20,220 bases of DNA from Sutterella sp. UBA4713 (GCA_002404465.1 DHJT01000020.1:1-20220), one strand, 5' to 3'. Positions 6,339 to 16,262 are shown, numbered from the stretch's first letter. Numbers and translations are program-made. The notes: generated by a model from the sequence alone, not told the origin.

Positions 6339-9300
6339 CTACTTGGAACCGCTTACGTTTTTAGACTCAGGCGACGGATTTTCCGAGGCCTCATGATGGT
6401 CACGCGTAGCAAAAAGTTCCTCTGCGGCACGACGTGCAGCAGAAAGTCCCGTACCCTTTTCGGACGGTGCACTCGAGAACATATCATCGGCGATGTCCTT
6501 GGCAACCTGTTTCTCTTCATCCGTTTCCGTTTTAAAGAGATTGTCGGCTGCGCGACGAGCATCGGAAGCCTCCGAACTCGAACGTACCACATCAAGACTT
6601 TCCTTAGCCTTGCGCGCCTTACGGTACGCCAAACCCGTACCGGCCGGAATCAGCCGTCCGACAATGACGTTTTCTTTCAGACCGCGCAAGTTATCGCGCT
6701 TGCCCATAATGGCCGCCTCCGTGAGCACTCGGGTCGTTTCCTGGAAGGAAGCCGCCGAGATAAACGAATCGGTCGACAACGAGGCCTTTGTAATACCCAA
6801 CAGAAGGTTCTCGTACTTGGCCGGGGTCTTGCCCTGAGCAATAACGCGATCATTTTCATTGAGCATTTCGCTACGCTCGACCTGTTCACCGGTGATGAAC
6901 TTGGTGTCACCCGGATCGACAATCTGCACACGACGCAACATCTGACGAACAATCACTTCGATGTGCTTGTCGTTAATCTTGACACCCTGCAGACGGTACA
7001 CATCCTGCACCTCATCAACGATGTAACGCGCAAGCTCTTCAATACCGAGCAATCGCAAAATATCACGCGGATCGGTCGGTCCTTCGACGATTTCTTCGCC
7101 GCGCTGAACAACCTGACCGTCATGCACGAGAATCTGCTTGTCTTTGCCGATTAAGAACTCATGTTCGACGCCGTCGTTGTCGGTAATAATCAAACGTTGC
7201 TTGCCCTTGGTTTCCTTCCCGAATGTAACGGTACCGGTTTCCTCTGCAAGCATGCCGGCATCCTTTGGACTACGCGCTTCGAAAAGCTCAGCCACACGCG
7301 GCAGACCGCCCGTAATGTCTCGCGTCTTTTGTGTTTCACGCGGAATACGCGCCAAAACCTCACCCTGGTGAATTTCCTGGCCATCTTGCACACCGACAAG
7401 CGCCCCGACAGGAAGCTGAATCGTTACGGCATGGTTCGTACCCGGAATCTTTACTTCGTTACCCTCGGAATCAACCAAGTGCACGACAGGACGCACACTG
7501 CCTGTTGCCGCACCCTTGGCATTTTTTCCGGCGGCCTTGGCTGCAGTTGACGTCTTCGGATCGATGACAACCATCGTACTTAAACCGGTCACTTCGTCAA
7601 CCTGATTCATGACCGTGAGGTTTTCGACAACATTTTCAAACTTCACGGTACCGGCGTACTCGGAAATAATCGGCAACGTCATCGGGTCGAATGTGGCCAG
7701 TTGCTCGCCGACTTTCACTTCCTGATCGGGTTTAATCAACAGCGTTGCACCGTACGGCACCTTATGACGTTCACGTTCGCGACCGGTTTCCTTATCTTTA
7801 ATCACAAGTTCCCCGGAACGAGAAATCACAATCAGTTCATTCTTGCCGTTCGTAACGTACCGCATCGCCGGTGAGAAATCGACAACGCCGGAACTCTTAG
7901 CTTCCACAGACGAGGCAACCGCCGCACGACTCGCCGCACCACCGATGTGGAACGTGCGCATCGTCAGCTGCGTACCCGGTTCGCCGATGGACTGCGCCGC
8001 AATGACACCGACAGCCTCACCCGTGTTAACCAGTGTTCCGCGTCCGAGATCGCGTCCATAGCACTTGGCGCACAACCCGTAACGCGTTTCGCATGTCAAA
8101 GGCGTGCGAACCTTAACTTTATCGATGCCTTCCTTGTCAATTAAGTCACAGATCTTCTCATCGAGAAGCACTCCGGCCTGAACAAGAACCTCATGTTGAT
8201 TGTCATAAACGGGCTCAGCCGTCACACGACCCAAAATACGGTCACGCAACGTCTGAATCACTTCGCCCCCTTCAACAAGAGGCCGCATCTCAAAGCCGTT
8301 TGTGGTTCCGCAATCATCTTCGACCACAACGAGGTCCTGCGTCACGTCGACCAAACGACGCGTCAGGTACCCGGAGTTAGCCGTCTTCAAAGCCGTATCG
8401 GCCAAACCCTTACGTGCACCGTGCGTTGAAACGAAGTACTGCAAAACGTTCAAGCCTTCACGGAAGTTCGACGTAATCGGCGTCTCAATAATCGAGCCGT
8501 CAGGCTTTGCCATCAGACCGCGCATACCGGCAACCTGACGAATCTGAGCCGCAGAACCGCGGGCGCCCGAATCTGCCATCATGTAAATGGAGTTAAAAGA
8601 CTCCTGGGAGACCTTCTTGCCGTGCCGATCGATGACCGGTTCGCTCGAAAGCTCCTTCATCATGACCTTACCGACTTCATCGGCCGTACGCCCCCAAATA
8701 TCGATGACCTTGTTGTAGCGTTCGCCGGCCGTCACAAGACCCGAGGTGTACTGATCTTCAATTTGCTTGACTTCCGCTTCGGCCTCATCGATTAATTCAG
8801 CCTTTTGCTTGGGAATCGACATATCGCCGATGCAAATCGAAATGCCGGCCAGTGTGGCAAGGCGGTAACCGTTGTTCTTGAGTTGATCGGCAAACATCAC
8901 CGTCGCACGTAATCCGCATTGGCGGAAACACTTGTTGATGAGTTTGGCAATTTCCTTCTTCTTGAGCGTGCGATTAAGTTCGGAAAACGACATGCCGTGC
9001 GGCAAAATCGAGCTTAAAAGCGCACGACCGGCTGTCGTCTCATAGCGCTTAAAAACTTCCTTTTCCTCGCCCGTCTCGGCGTTGACATCAAACTCGCGGA
9101 TACGAACCGTGCATCGGGTCTGCAACTCGACGGTCTTACTGTCTAACGCACGCTGGACTTCATCCAAGTCAGAGAAGAACATGCCTTCGCCGGGCGCATT
9201 GATACGCTCACGCGTCGCATAGTAAAGACCGAGCACCATGTCCTGGCTTGGAACAATCGAAGGATCGCCGTTTGCCGGGAAAAGCACATTGTTGCTCGAG

Positions 9301-10754
9301 AGCATCAAGCAACGTGCCTCAAGTTGCGCTTCCAGAGAAAGCGGAATATGTACGGCCATCTGGTCACCGTCGAAGTCGGCGTTAAATGCCGCGCAAACGA
9401 GCGGATGCAGTTGAATGGCTTTGCCTTCAATGAGTTTGGGCTCAAAGGCCTGAATGCCCAAGCGGTGGAGTGTCGGAGCACGGTTGAGCATCACGGGATG
9501 CTCATAGATGACTTCTTCGAGAATATCCCAGACCACGGGCTCCTGATTGTCGACCATCTTCTTGGCGCTCTTGATGGTATTGGCCAGACCGCGCTTTTCA
9601 AGTTGGCTCAAAATAAAGGGCTTAAAAAGTTCCAAAGCCATCAACTTAGGCAAGCCACACTGCTGAAGCTTTAACTCAGGCCCGACCGTAATGACGGAAC
9701 GGCCCGAGTAGTCCACGCGTTTCCCGAGCAAGTTCTGGCGGAAACGCCCGGACTTACCCTTAATCATATCCGCCAAAGACTTTAACGGTCTCTTCGAAGG
9801 ACCTGTCATCGCCTTGCCGCGACGGCCGTTATCCAGAAGGCTGTCGACCGCTTCCTGCAACATGCGCTTTTCGTTGCGCACGATGATTTCCGGCGCCTTC
9901 AACTCCAAAAGACGCTTTAATCGGTTATTGCGATTGATCACCCGACGATACAAATCATTCAAATCGGACGTGGCAAACCGCCCGCCGTCAAGCGGGACGA
10001 GAGGACGCAAATCCGGCGGCAATACCGGCAGAACGCTCAAAATCATCCATTCAGGCTTAATGCCCGAGCGTTGGAATGCTTCCAGAACCTTTAAGCGCTT
10101 AGCAAACTTTTTGATTTTTGCTTCCGAATTCGTGGCCTTAAGCTCTTCGCGCAACTTGGTAACTTCTGCGTCAATATCAATCTTGGCAAGAAGCTCGCGG
10201 ATCGCTTCGGCTCCCATCTTGGCCGTAAAGTCATTGCCGTACTGCTCGGTAGCCTTGATAAAGTCTTCCTCGGTCAAGAGCATACCGCGACTCAAGGGTG
10301 TCATGCCCGGGTCAACCACGCAGTAGGTCTCAAAATACAACACGCGTTCGATATCCCGAAGCGGGATGTCGAGCACCATGCCCATACGGGAAGGCAGGCT
10401 CTTTAAGAACCAAATGTGGGCAACGGGACTGGCAAGTTCAATGTGCCCCATGCGCTCACGACGCACTTTCGAGAGCGTCACTTCCACGCCGCACTTCTCG
10501 CAGATAACTCCGCGGTGCTTTAAGCGCTTGTACTTTCCGCACAAGCACTCGTAGTCCTTAATCGGTCCGAAAATCTTCGCGCAGAACAGGCCGTCGCGTT
10601 CGGGCTTGTAGGTACGATAATTGATTGTTTCCGGCTTTTTGACCTCTCCGTAAGACCAAGAACGAATCTTCTCGGGAGAAGCGATGCCGATTCTAATCGC
10701 ATCGAAGTTGTCGTCGGCCGTAGCCTGACGAAACATGTCACGAAGCATATTCAT
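6339..10754 (-). CDS. rpoC: DNA-directed RNA polymerase subunit beta-prime
   Basis: This is the catalytic clamp subunit of RNA polymerase, 1471 residues against about 1407 in E. coli. The N-terminal zinc site has Cys70, 72, 85 and 88, and the magnesium-binding NADFDGDQM has Asp460, 462 and 464. Both sets have the same numbering as E. coli, which supports the chosen ATG at 10754. GAAGGA, which precedes and abuts the rpoB stop, serves as ribosome-binding site, and only 6 bp separate the two genes. The second zinc site (LTCETRYGLCAKC) and the trigger-loop region are intact. The last 75 or so residues are an extra low-complexity, charged tail with three spaced copies of a helix motif (ARRAADNLF, AKDIADDMF, ARRAAEELF at 1399, 1418 and 1440). 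The strong terminator follows directly. Confidence 0.99.
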   Translation of the reverse strand: MNMLRDMFRQATADDNFDAIRIGIASPEKIRSWSYGEVKKPETINYRTYKPERDGLFCAKIFGPIKDYECLCGKYKRLKHRGVICEKCGVEVTLSKVRRERMGHIELASPVAHIWFLKSLPSRMGMVLDIPLRDIERVLYFETYCVVDPGMTPLSRGMLLTEEDFIKATEQYGNDFTAKMGAEAIRELLAKIDIDAEVTKLREELKATNSEAKIKKFAKRLKVLEAFQRSGIKPEWMILSVLPVLPPDLRPLVPLDGGRFATSDLNDLYRRVINRNNRLKRLLELKAPEIIVRNEKRMLQEAVDSLLDNGRRGKAMTGPSKRPLKSLADMIKGKSGRFRQNLLGKRVDYSGRSVITVGPELKLQQCGLPKLMALELFKPFILSQLEKRGLANTIKSAKKMVDNQEPVVWDILEEVIYEHPVMLNRAPTLHRLGIQAFEPKLIEGKAIQLHPLVCAAFNADFDGDQMAVHIPLSLEAQLEARCLMLSSNNVLFPANGDPSIVPSQDMVLGLYYATRERINAPGEGMFFSDLDEVQRALDSKTVELQTRCTVRIREFDVNAETGEEKEVFKRYETTAGRALLSSILPHGMSFSELNRTLKKKEIAKLINKCFRQCGLRATVMFADQLKNNGYRLATLAGISICIGDMSIPKQKAELIDEAEAEVKQIEDQYTSGLVTAGERYNKVIDIWGRTADEVGKVMMKELSSEPVIDRHGKKVSQESFNSIYMMADSGARGSAAQIRQVAGMRGLMAKPDGSIIETPITSNFREGLNVLQYFVSTHGARKGLADTALKTANSGYLTRRLVDVTQDLVVVEDDCGTTNGFEMRPLVEGGEVIQTLRDRILGRVTAEPVYDNQHEVLVQAGVLLDEKICDLIDKEGIDKVKVRTPLTCETRYGLCAKCYGRDLGRGTLVNTGEAVGVIAAQSIGEPGTQLTMRTFHIGGAASRAAVASSVEAKSSGVVDFSPAMRYVTNGKNELIVISRSGELVIKDKETGRERERHKVPYGATLLIKPDQEVKVGEQLATFDPMTLPIISEYAGTVKFENVVENLTVMNQVDEVTGLSTMVVIDPKTSTAAKAAGKNAKGAATGSVRPVVHLVDSEGNEVKIPGTNHAVTIQLPVGALVGVQDGQEIHQGEVLARIPRETQKTRDITGGLPRVAELFEARSPKDAGMLAEETGTVTFGKETKGKQRLIITDNDGVEHEFLIGKDKQILVHDGQVVQRGEEIVEGPTDPRDILRLLGIEELARYIVDEVQDVYRLQGVKINDKHIEVIVRQMLRRVQIVDPGDTKFITGEQVERSEMLNENDRVIAQGKTPAKYENLLLGITKASLSTDSFISAASFQETTRVLTEAAIMGKRDNLRGLKENVIVGRLIPAGTGLAYRKARKAKESLDVVRSSSEASDARRAADNLFKTETDEEKQVAKDIADDMFSSAPSEKGTGLSAARRAAEELFATRDHHEASENPSPESKNVSGSK

Positions 10755-10760
10755 CTGTCT

Positions 10761-13700
10761 TTATTCCTTCGTGTTAGCGTCATTCTTAACCAGGTCGATG
10801 TCAATACCCAACGACCGAATTTCCTTAACCAGCACATTGAACGACTCGGGCATACCCGCAGCAATCTGCTGCTCACCGTCAACGATGTTCTCATAGACCT
10901 TCGTGCGTCCGTTCACGTCATCGGACTTGACCGTGAGCATTTCCTGCAACACGTAGCTTGCGCCGTACGCTTCCAGAGCCCAAACTTCCATTTCACCGAA
11001 GCGCTGTCCGCCAAACTGTGCCTTGCCGCCCAAGGGTTGCTGTGTCACAAGGCTATAGGGGCCTGTCGAACGCGCATGCATCTTGTCGTCAACCAAGTGG
11101 TGCAGTTTTAAGAAGTGCATGAAGCCCACGGTCACGGGTCTGTCGAACGCGTCGCCCGTACGGCCGTCGTAAAGTGTCGCTTGTGTCTTACTTTCGGTAA
11201 GTTCGAGCTTTTTGGCTTCCTCATCGGTAAAGGCCAAATCGAGCATCATGCGAATTTGCTTTTCGGTTGCGCCGTCAAAGACGGGTGTTGCAAACGGAAC
11301 ACCGTTACGTAAGTTTTCGGCCAAACGCATAATCTCATCGTCGGAAAGACTCTCGAGGTCTTCCTTTTTGCCCGTGCCGTTATAGATCTTGTCTAGGAAG
11401 GCACGAATCTGCTTGACCTGCCGAGTCTTCTCATCTTTGAGCATGCGATCGATTTTCCAACCGAGGCCTTTCGCTGCCCAGCCCAAATGCACTTCGAGAA
11501 TCTGTCCGATGTTCATTCGACTCGGAACGCCTAGCGGGTTCAAGCAAATATCCACCGGACGACCGTCGGCCATATAGGGCATATCCTCAATCGGGCAAAT
11601 CTTGGAAACCACACCTTTGTTACCGTGGCGGCCGGACATCTTGTCACCGGGTTGCAAACGTCGCTTCTCGGCGATAAAGACCTTGACCATCTTCAAAACT
11701 CCGGGAGGCAACTCATCACCGCGTTCGAGTTTTTCTTTCTTCTTGGCATAAAGGGCCTTGTTTTCTTCGCGTTTGCCTTCAACCATGGCACGCGCCATTT
11801 CAACAAGTTTTTGGTCCTCATCCGTCTTCATGCGTAGTTCGAGCAAGTCATACCCGATGATGCCGTCAAGAACTTCGGCCGTGAGCGTACAGGCGCCGAG
11901 CTTTTTGGCACCGCCGAGCGTCTCGTGGTCTTTAAGCTGGCGACGAAGGCGCGAAAAAACGTCCGTTTCGACAATCTTTAAGGCATCCTTCAAGTCGTTT
12001 TCGTAGCTGCTTAACTGAGCATCGATAATGGACTTGGCTCGCTTGTCTTTTTGTTTTTCCTGTGCATCGCGCGTAAAGATCTGGACATCCATGACGATGC
12101 CCTCCATGCCGGAAGGCACGCGCAGACTCGTATCTTTCACATCGCTTGCTTTTTCACCGAAAATCACGCGGAGCAGTTTCTCTTCGGGCGTCAATTGCGT
12201 CTCCCCTTTGGGAGTGACTTTGCCGACCAAAACATCACCGGCCTTGACTTCGGCTCCGATGTAAACGACACCGGACTCGTCAAGGCGATTTAGCTGCACC
12301 TCCGACAAGTTCGAAATGTCTCGCGTAATTTCTTCCGGACCGAGCTTGGTATCACGTGCCACCACATCAAGTTCTTCGATGTGAATGGACGTATAGCGGT
12401 CGTCGGCCACAACGCGCTCGCTGATCAAAACCGAGTCTTCGTAGTTGTACCCGTTCCACGGCATAAACGCGATGAGCATGTTCTGACCGAGGGCCAGTTC
12501 GCCCGTATCGGTCGAAGCGCCGTCGGCAAGCACGTCACCCTTAGCAATCACATCGCCTTTGTTGACAATCGGTCGCTGATTAAGTGTCGTCGAACCGTTC
12601 GAACGCGTGAACTTTTGCAAGTTGTAGATATCAACGCCGATTTCACCGGCCACGTTTTCTTCGTCGTTAACACGAACGACCACACGGTTGGCATCGACGT
12701 ATTCAATCATGCCGCCGCGCGTTGCACGCACACAAGCCTTCGAGTCCACAGCCACCGTACGCTCAATACCCGTACCGACGACAGGTTTTTCCGGACGTAA
12801 ACAAGGAACACCCTGCCGCTGCATGTTCGAACCCATCAAAGCGCGGTTCGCATCATCGTGTTCCAAGAACGGAATCAGGCTGGCCGCCACGGACACAATC
12901 TGCGCCGGGGCAACGTCCATAAAGTCGATACGATCGGGCGTTGCCATGATGAATTCGCCGTTTTCACGGGCACTGACCAAGTCACCTAAAAGGCGACCGG
13001 ATTCGTCCATGTCGGCATTGGCCTGGGCAATGACGTAGCGGCCTTCTTCAATGGCCGACAAGTAGACAATATTGCCCTCACCCTTTAGAGCTACGCCGTT
13101 AACAACCTTACGATACGGCGTCTCGAGGAACCCATAGTCATTTAGCCGCGCATACAAGGCAAGAGAGTTAATCAAACCGATGTTCGGACCTTCCGGTGTC
13201 TCAATCGGGCAAACGCGTCCGTAATGAGTCGCGTGTACGTCTCGCACTTCAAAGCCGGCGCGCTCGCGCGTCAGTCCTCCGGGACCTAAAGCAGAAATAC
13301 GCCGCTTGTGTGTAATTTCGGAAAGCGGATTGGTCTGATCCATGAATTGGCTCAACTGCGAAGATCCGAAGAACTCGCGAATCGCTGCCGAAATCGGTTT
13401 GGAATTAATCAGATCTTGCGGCGTCAAGTTGTCGCTTTCGGCATTTCCGAGGCGCTCACGTACAGCGCGTTCCACACGCACAAGCCCCGCACGGAACTGA
13501 CCTTCGGCCAACTCACCGACACAACGCACGCGACGGTTACCCAAGTGGTCGATATCGTCCACTCCGTGGATTTCCACCGTACGCGCATTTCCGTCTTCGT
13601 CCGTCAGAACAACCGTATCACGGCTGTTACGCAAGGCCACGAGAACTTGCACCGTATCGATGATGTCCTCATTGGTCAATGTACCCGAGCCAACGTCGGT

Positions 13701-14960
13701 CGGACGACCGAAACGACGGTTAATCTTCATGCGACCGACACGCGAGAGCTCGTAGGTTTCGGACTCAAAGAAAAGACGCTTAAAAAGCCCTGTTACCGCA
13801 TCTTCCGTCGGAGGTTCTCCGGGGCGCATCATGCGATAGATGGCAATCTGAGCGGAAAGCGCATCGGGTGTATCGTCCAAGCGCAGAGTGCTCGAAATAT
13901 AGCTACCGCGGTCTAATTCATTCGTAAACAGCGTTTTAAACTGTTTAATGCCAGCCTGACGAAGCGCCGCCAAAACATCCTCGGTAATCTCCTCATTGGC
14001 ATCGACAATTTTTTCACCTGTGGACTCATCGTAAAACGATGTCGCAAGCACACGTCCGTAAAGAAGTTCGTCGGGCACGTCGATATGATCGACGCCCGCT
14101 TCACGCATCAGACGTACGTGACGCGCCGTAATGCGCTTGTCCTTGGCAACAATCAGGCGACCTGTCGGGCCTTTAATGTCGACAAGCGCCGTTTCCCCTT
14201 GCAATCGTTCGGGCGTTAACTTCCAAACGGAGGGCTTGCCCTCTTTTCCCAAAACAAAGGTGTCGAACTCATAAAAGCGTTCGAGAATTTGCTCGGAAGT
14301 CATGCCGATGGCTTTCAGGAGCACTGTAGCCGGCATCTTGCGACGACGATCGACGCGGAAATACACCACATCCTTCGGGTCGATTTCAAAATCGAGCCAA
14401 GATCCGCGATACGGAATGACGCGCGCGGAAAAAAGGAGTTTCCCGGATGCGTGAGTCTTACCTTTATCGTGCTCAAAAAAGATTCCGGGCGAACGATGTA
14501 ACTGGCTGACAACGACGCGTTCGCTTCCGTTAATCACAAAGGAAGCTTTATCCGTCATGAGCGGGATTTCGCCCATGTAAACGTCATTTTCGCGGATTTC
14601 CTTAATGGTTCCGGGTGTCGCCGCATCACGGTCATAGATTTCGAGTTGAACTTTTGCCCGTAAGGCAGAGCTGTACGTCAGTCCGCGCAACTGGCATTCG
14701 TCAACATCGAATTCGCTCGGCAGAAGTTCATAACTTAAGAACTTGAGCCGCGCGTAGCCGTTGTGGCTTGTAATCGGAAAGATGGAATTGAACGCAGCCT
14801 GCAATCCCGTATCTTTTCTGTCTTCGGGCTTGACATTGGCTTGTAGGAACTCTTCGTAGCTACGCAACTGCATCTCTAGCAAAGAGGGCACTTCAAGGAC
14901 GCTCGGTCGAGTTGCAAAACTCTTGCGAATGCGCTTCTTTTCAGTGAACGAGTACGACAT
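10761..14960 (-). CDS. rpoB: DNA-directed RNA polymerase subunit beta
   Basis: This is the beta subunit of RNA polymerase, 1399 residues. I start at the ATG at 14960 (MSYSFTEKKRIRKSF), which matches the betaproteobacterial N-terminus and has GGAG 5 nt upstream. A longer frame from 15029 would add 23 unrelated residues and lacks such support. The rifampicin-binding cluster around 535-565 is complete (FMDQTNP with M540 matching E. coli M515; THKRRISALG), with the aspartate, histidine and serine that resistance mutations usually change all present. That predicts a sensitive polymerase, as far as this site goes. The C-terminal GGQRFGEMEVWALEAYGA region is standard. It is co-transcribed with rpoC, and a 271-bp spacer with attenuator and promoter separates it from rplL. 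Confidence 0.99.
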   Translation of the reverse strand: MSYSFTEKKRIRKSFATRPSVLEVPSLLEMQLRSYEEFLQANVKPEDRKDTGLQAAFNSIFPITSHNGYARLKFLSYELLPSEFDVDECQLRGLTYSSALRAKVQLEIYDRDAATPGTIKEIRENDVYMGEIPLMTDKASFVINGSERVVVSQLHRSPGIFFEHDKGKTHASGKLLFSARVIPYRGSWLDFEIDPKDVVYFRVDRRRKMPATVLLKAIGMTSEQILERFYEFDTFVLGKEGKPSVWKLTPERLQGETALVDIKGPTGRLIVAKDKRITARHVRLMREAGVDHIDVPDELLYGRVLATSFYDESTGEKIVDANEEITEDVLAALRQAGIKQFKTLFTNELDRGSYISSTLRLDDTPDALSAQIAIYRMMRPGEPPTEDAVTGLFKRLFFESETYELSRVGRMKINRRFGRPTDVGSGTLTNEDIIDTVQVLVALRNSRDTVVLTDEDGNARTVEIHGVDDIDHLGNRRVRCVGELAEGQFRAGLVRVERAVRERLGNAESDNLTPQDLINSKPISAAIREFFGSSQLSQFMDQTNPLSEITHKRRISALGPGGLTRERAGFEVRDVHATHYGRVCPIETPEGPNIGLINSLALYARLNDYGFLETPYRKVVNGVALKGEGNIVYLSAIEEGRYVIAQANADMDESGRLLGDLVSARENGEFIMATPDRIDFMDVAPAQIVSVAASLIPFLEHDDANRALMGSNMQRQGVPCLRPEKPVVGTGIERTVAVDSKACVRATRGGMIEYVDANRVVVRVNDEENVAGEIGVDIYNLQKFTRSNGSTTLNQRPIVNKGDVIAKGDVLADGASTDTGELALGQNMLIAFMPWNGYNYEDSVLISERVVADDRYTSIHIEELDVVARDTKLGPEEITRDISNLSEVQLNRLDESGVVYIGAEVKAGDVLVGKVTPKGETQLTPEEKLLRVIFGEKASDVKDTSLRVPSGMEGIVMDVQIFTRDAQEKQKDKRAKSIIDAQLSSYENDLKDALKIVETDVFSRLRRQLKDHETLGGAKKLGACTLTAEVLDGIIGYDLLELRMKTDEDQKLVEMARAMVEGKREENKALYAKKKEKLERGDELPPGVLKMVKVFIAEKRRLQPGDKMSGRHGNKGVVSKICPIEDMPYMADGRPVDICLNPLGVPSRMNIGQILEVHLGWAAKGLGWKIDRMLKDEKTRQVKQIRAFLDKIYNGTGKKEDLESLSDDEIMRLAENLRNGVPFATPVFDGATEKQIRMMLDLAFTDEEAKKLELTESKTQATLYDGRTGDAFDRPVTVGFMHFLKLHHLVDDKMHARSTGPYSLVTQQPLGGKAQFGGQRFGEMEVWALEAYGASYVLQEMLTVKSDDVNGRTKVYENIVDGEQQIAAGMPESFNVLVKEIRSLGIDIDLVKNDANTKE

Positions 14961-15146
14961 GGACACTCCGTTCGACGCTGTGGAAGATAAAGAATCAGAG
15001 CCAAATACCGCTGAAAAAAGAAGAATCACACTGACGCCAAAAACCGCGCGGCGAACGGCACCCCGTTTCGACCGTGCGGCTACACGTCAAAATTTATGTG
15101 TTTTTCTCTTTGTTCATCCAGTGTCTGACTTTGAACTGGGTCGTTT

Positions 15147-15175
15147 AGTCTATCACAAGAAACGGCCGAGTTCAA
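15147..15175 (-). promoter_or_regulatory. Candidate internal promoter for rpoBC
   Basis: On the minus strand TTGAAC (15175-15170) and TAGACT (15152-15147) are exactly 17 bp apart, each matching 4 of 6 consensus positions. The site lies about 10 bp beyond the attenuator hairpin after rplL, an ideal place to make up for terminated transcripts. Predicted transcription would start near 15140, leaving an rpoB leader of about 180 nt (down to 14961) in which I see no other feature. Confidence 0.45.
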
Positions 15176-15185
15176 AATCCACGGG

Positions 15186-15219
15186 AAAACTACGGCGCGG
15201 GAAAACTCCGCGCCGTAGT
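15186..15219 (-). terminator. Attenuator hairpin between rplL and rpoB
   Basis: A perfect 12-bp stem ACTACGGCGCGG/CCGCGCCGTAGT (15219-15208 with 15200-15189) and a 7-nt loop are followed by only a short T run (TTTT, then CCC). It starts 12 bp after the rplL stop. A partial terminator at this position is known from E. coli, where it lets ribosomal protein L7/L12 be made in excess over RNA polymerase subunits. The stem is clear; its efficiency is inferred. Confidence 0.75.
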
Positions 15220-15231
15220 CACTGCAAACAA

Positions 15232-15609
15232 TTACTTAAGTTCGACCTTGGCGCCGGCCGCTTCGAGCTTCTTCTTGAGCTCTTCAGCATCAGCCTTCGC
15301 AACGCCTTCCTTAACAGCCTTCGGGGCACCTTCGACGAGGTCCTTGGCTTCCTTAAGGCCGAGCCCCGTGATTTCACGGACAGCCTTAATAACGGCGATC
15401 TTGTTGGAACCGATTTCCGTCAAAACGACGTTAAATTCGGTCTTTTCTTCGGCAGCAGGAGCAGCCGCAGCAGCCGGGCCGGCGACGGCAACGGCAGCAG
15501 CAGCGGCGGAAACACCGAATTTATCTTCCATCATCTTGATCAGTTCGCTGATTTCAAGAACAGATTTCGAAGCAATTGCTTCAAGGATTTCTTCATTGGT
15601 CAGGGCCAT
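15232..15609 (-). CDS. rplL: 50S ribosomal protein L7/L12
   Basis: This is the flexible stalk protein that recruits translation factors; four copies sit on L10. The 125-residue protein starts MALTNEEILEAIA. I choose the ATG at 15609 because AAGGAG lies 6 nt upstream; an upstream in-frame start would add MKESQ and use up that site. The N-terminal dimerisation domain (1-33), the Ala/Pro-rich hinge (about 38-57) and the C-terminal factor-binding domain (GLGLKEAKDLVEGAP) are all present and of usual length. Confidence 0.99.
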   Translation of the reverse strand: MALTNEEILEAIASKSVLEISELIKMMEDKFGVSAAAAAVAVAGPAAAAAPAAEEKTEFNVVLTEIGSNKIAVIKAVREITGLGLKEAKDLVEGAPKAVKEGVAKADAEELKKKLEAAGAKVELK

Positions 15610-15650
15610 TTGTGACTCCTTCACGTTGTGTATTGGTTAATTAATAAAAA

Positions 15651-16181
15651 TCAGGCAGCAGCCTTTTCCTGGGCATCGCGGTAAGCAGCCACAGTGCGCA
15701 CAAAGCGCGCCGGCACTTCGTTGAGCGTGCGAACGAACTTAGCAATCGGTTCGTTCATCGTAGCCATCAACTTGGCAAGGAGTTCATCGCGGCTCGGCAT
15801 CGTAGCGAGCTGTTCGACGGCGGCCACATCCATCACTTGGCCGGGCATCGCACCGCCCTTAATAACGAGCTTGTCGTTTTCCTTGGCAAATTTAGCTAAA
15901 ACACGCGCAGGCGCAACGGGATCGGAGGCAAAGCCGTAAACGAGCGGACCGACAAACTTATCGGCCAAATCCGCATACGGCGTGCCTTCAACGGCGCGTC
16001 TGACAAGCGTGTTTTTCACCACACGCAACTGCACACCTTGCTCACGCGCATTCGCACGGAGCTTGGTAACTGCTTCAACGGTCAGCCCACGGTATTCGGC
16101 GATGACAATCGAGGCCGTATTCGCAACAATACCGCGAATTTCCTCAATAACAGCCGCCTTATCTTGACGATTTAGACCCAT
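15651..16181 (-). CDS. rplJ: 50S ribosomal protein L10
   Basis: L10 anchors the L7/L12 dimers on the 50S subunit and, in other bacteria, represses its own mRNA. The 176-residue protein starts MGLNRQDKAAVIEEI; GGAG lies 7 nt before the ATG. The N-terminal rRNA-binding domain includes EYRGLTV and VVKNTLVRRA, and the C-terminal helix that binds L7/L12 is at about 135-172. It is 41 bp from rplL and preceded by a structured leader. Confidence 0.99.
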   Translation of the reverse strand: MGLNRQDKAAVIEEIRGIVANTASIVIAEYRGLTVEAVTKLRANAREQGVQLRVVKNTLVRRAVEGTPYADLADKFVGPLVYGFASDPVAPARVLAKFAKENDKLVIKGGAMPGQVMDVAAVEQLATMPSRDELLAKLMATMNEPIAKFVRTLNEVPARFVRTVAAYRDAQEKAAA

Positions 16182-16187
16182 GGTCTG

Positions 16188-16262
16188 GCTCCACTCAGAG
16201 GTGCTTGACGGGTCACCCCGCTCGGCACCGGTTCTTCAATAACCGGTTTTCACCACTCTGAG
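16188..16262 (-). promoter_or_regulatory. L10-type mRNA leader (autoregulatory structure before rplJ)
   Basis: On the minus strand CTCAGAG-TG-GTG (16262-16251) pairs with CACCTCTGAG (16203-16194) around two small hairpins: ACCGGTT/AACCGGT with a 7-nt loop (16247-16227), and CGGG-GTGA-CCCG with a tetraloop (about 16220-16209). The closing stem ends just before the GGAG site of rplJ (16191-16188), so its formation or protein binding would affect translation. The shape and position fit the known L10 leader class. I have not matched the kink-turn base by base. Confidence 0.62.

Noticed and set aside
6336..7154. 272-codon plus-strand open frame
   Set aside because: It lies wholly opposite rpoC, whose protein is unmistakable; the antisense product resembles no family and has no ribosome-binding site.
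14961..15029. 23-residue N-terminal extension of RpoB
   Set aside because: It does not match the family; the ATG at 14960 has a good GGAG site and a conserved N-terminus.
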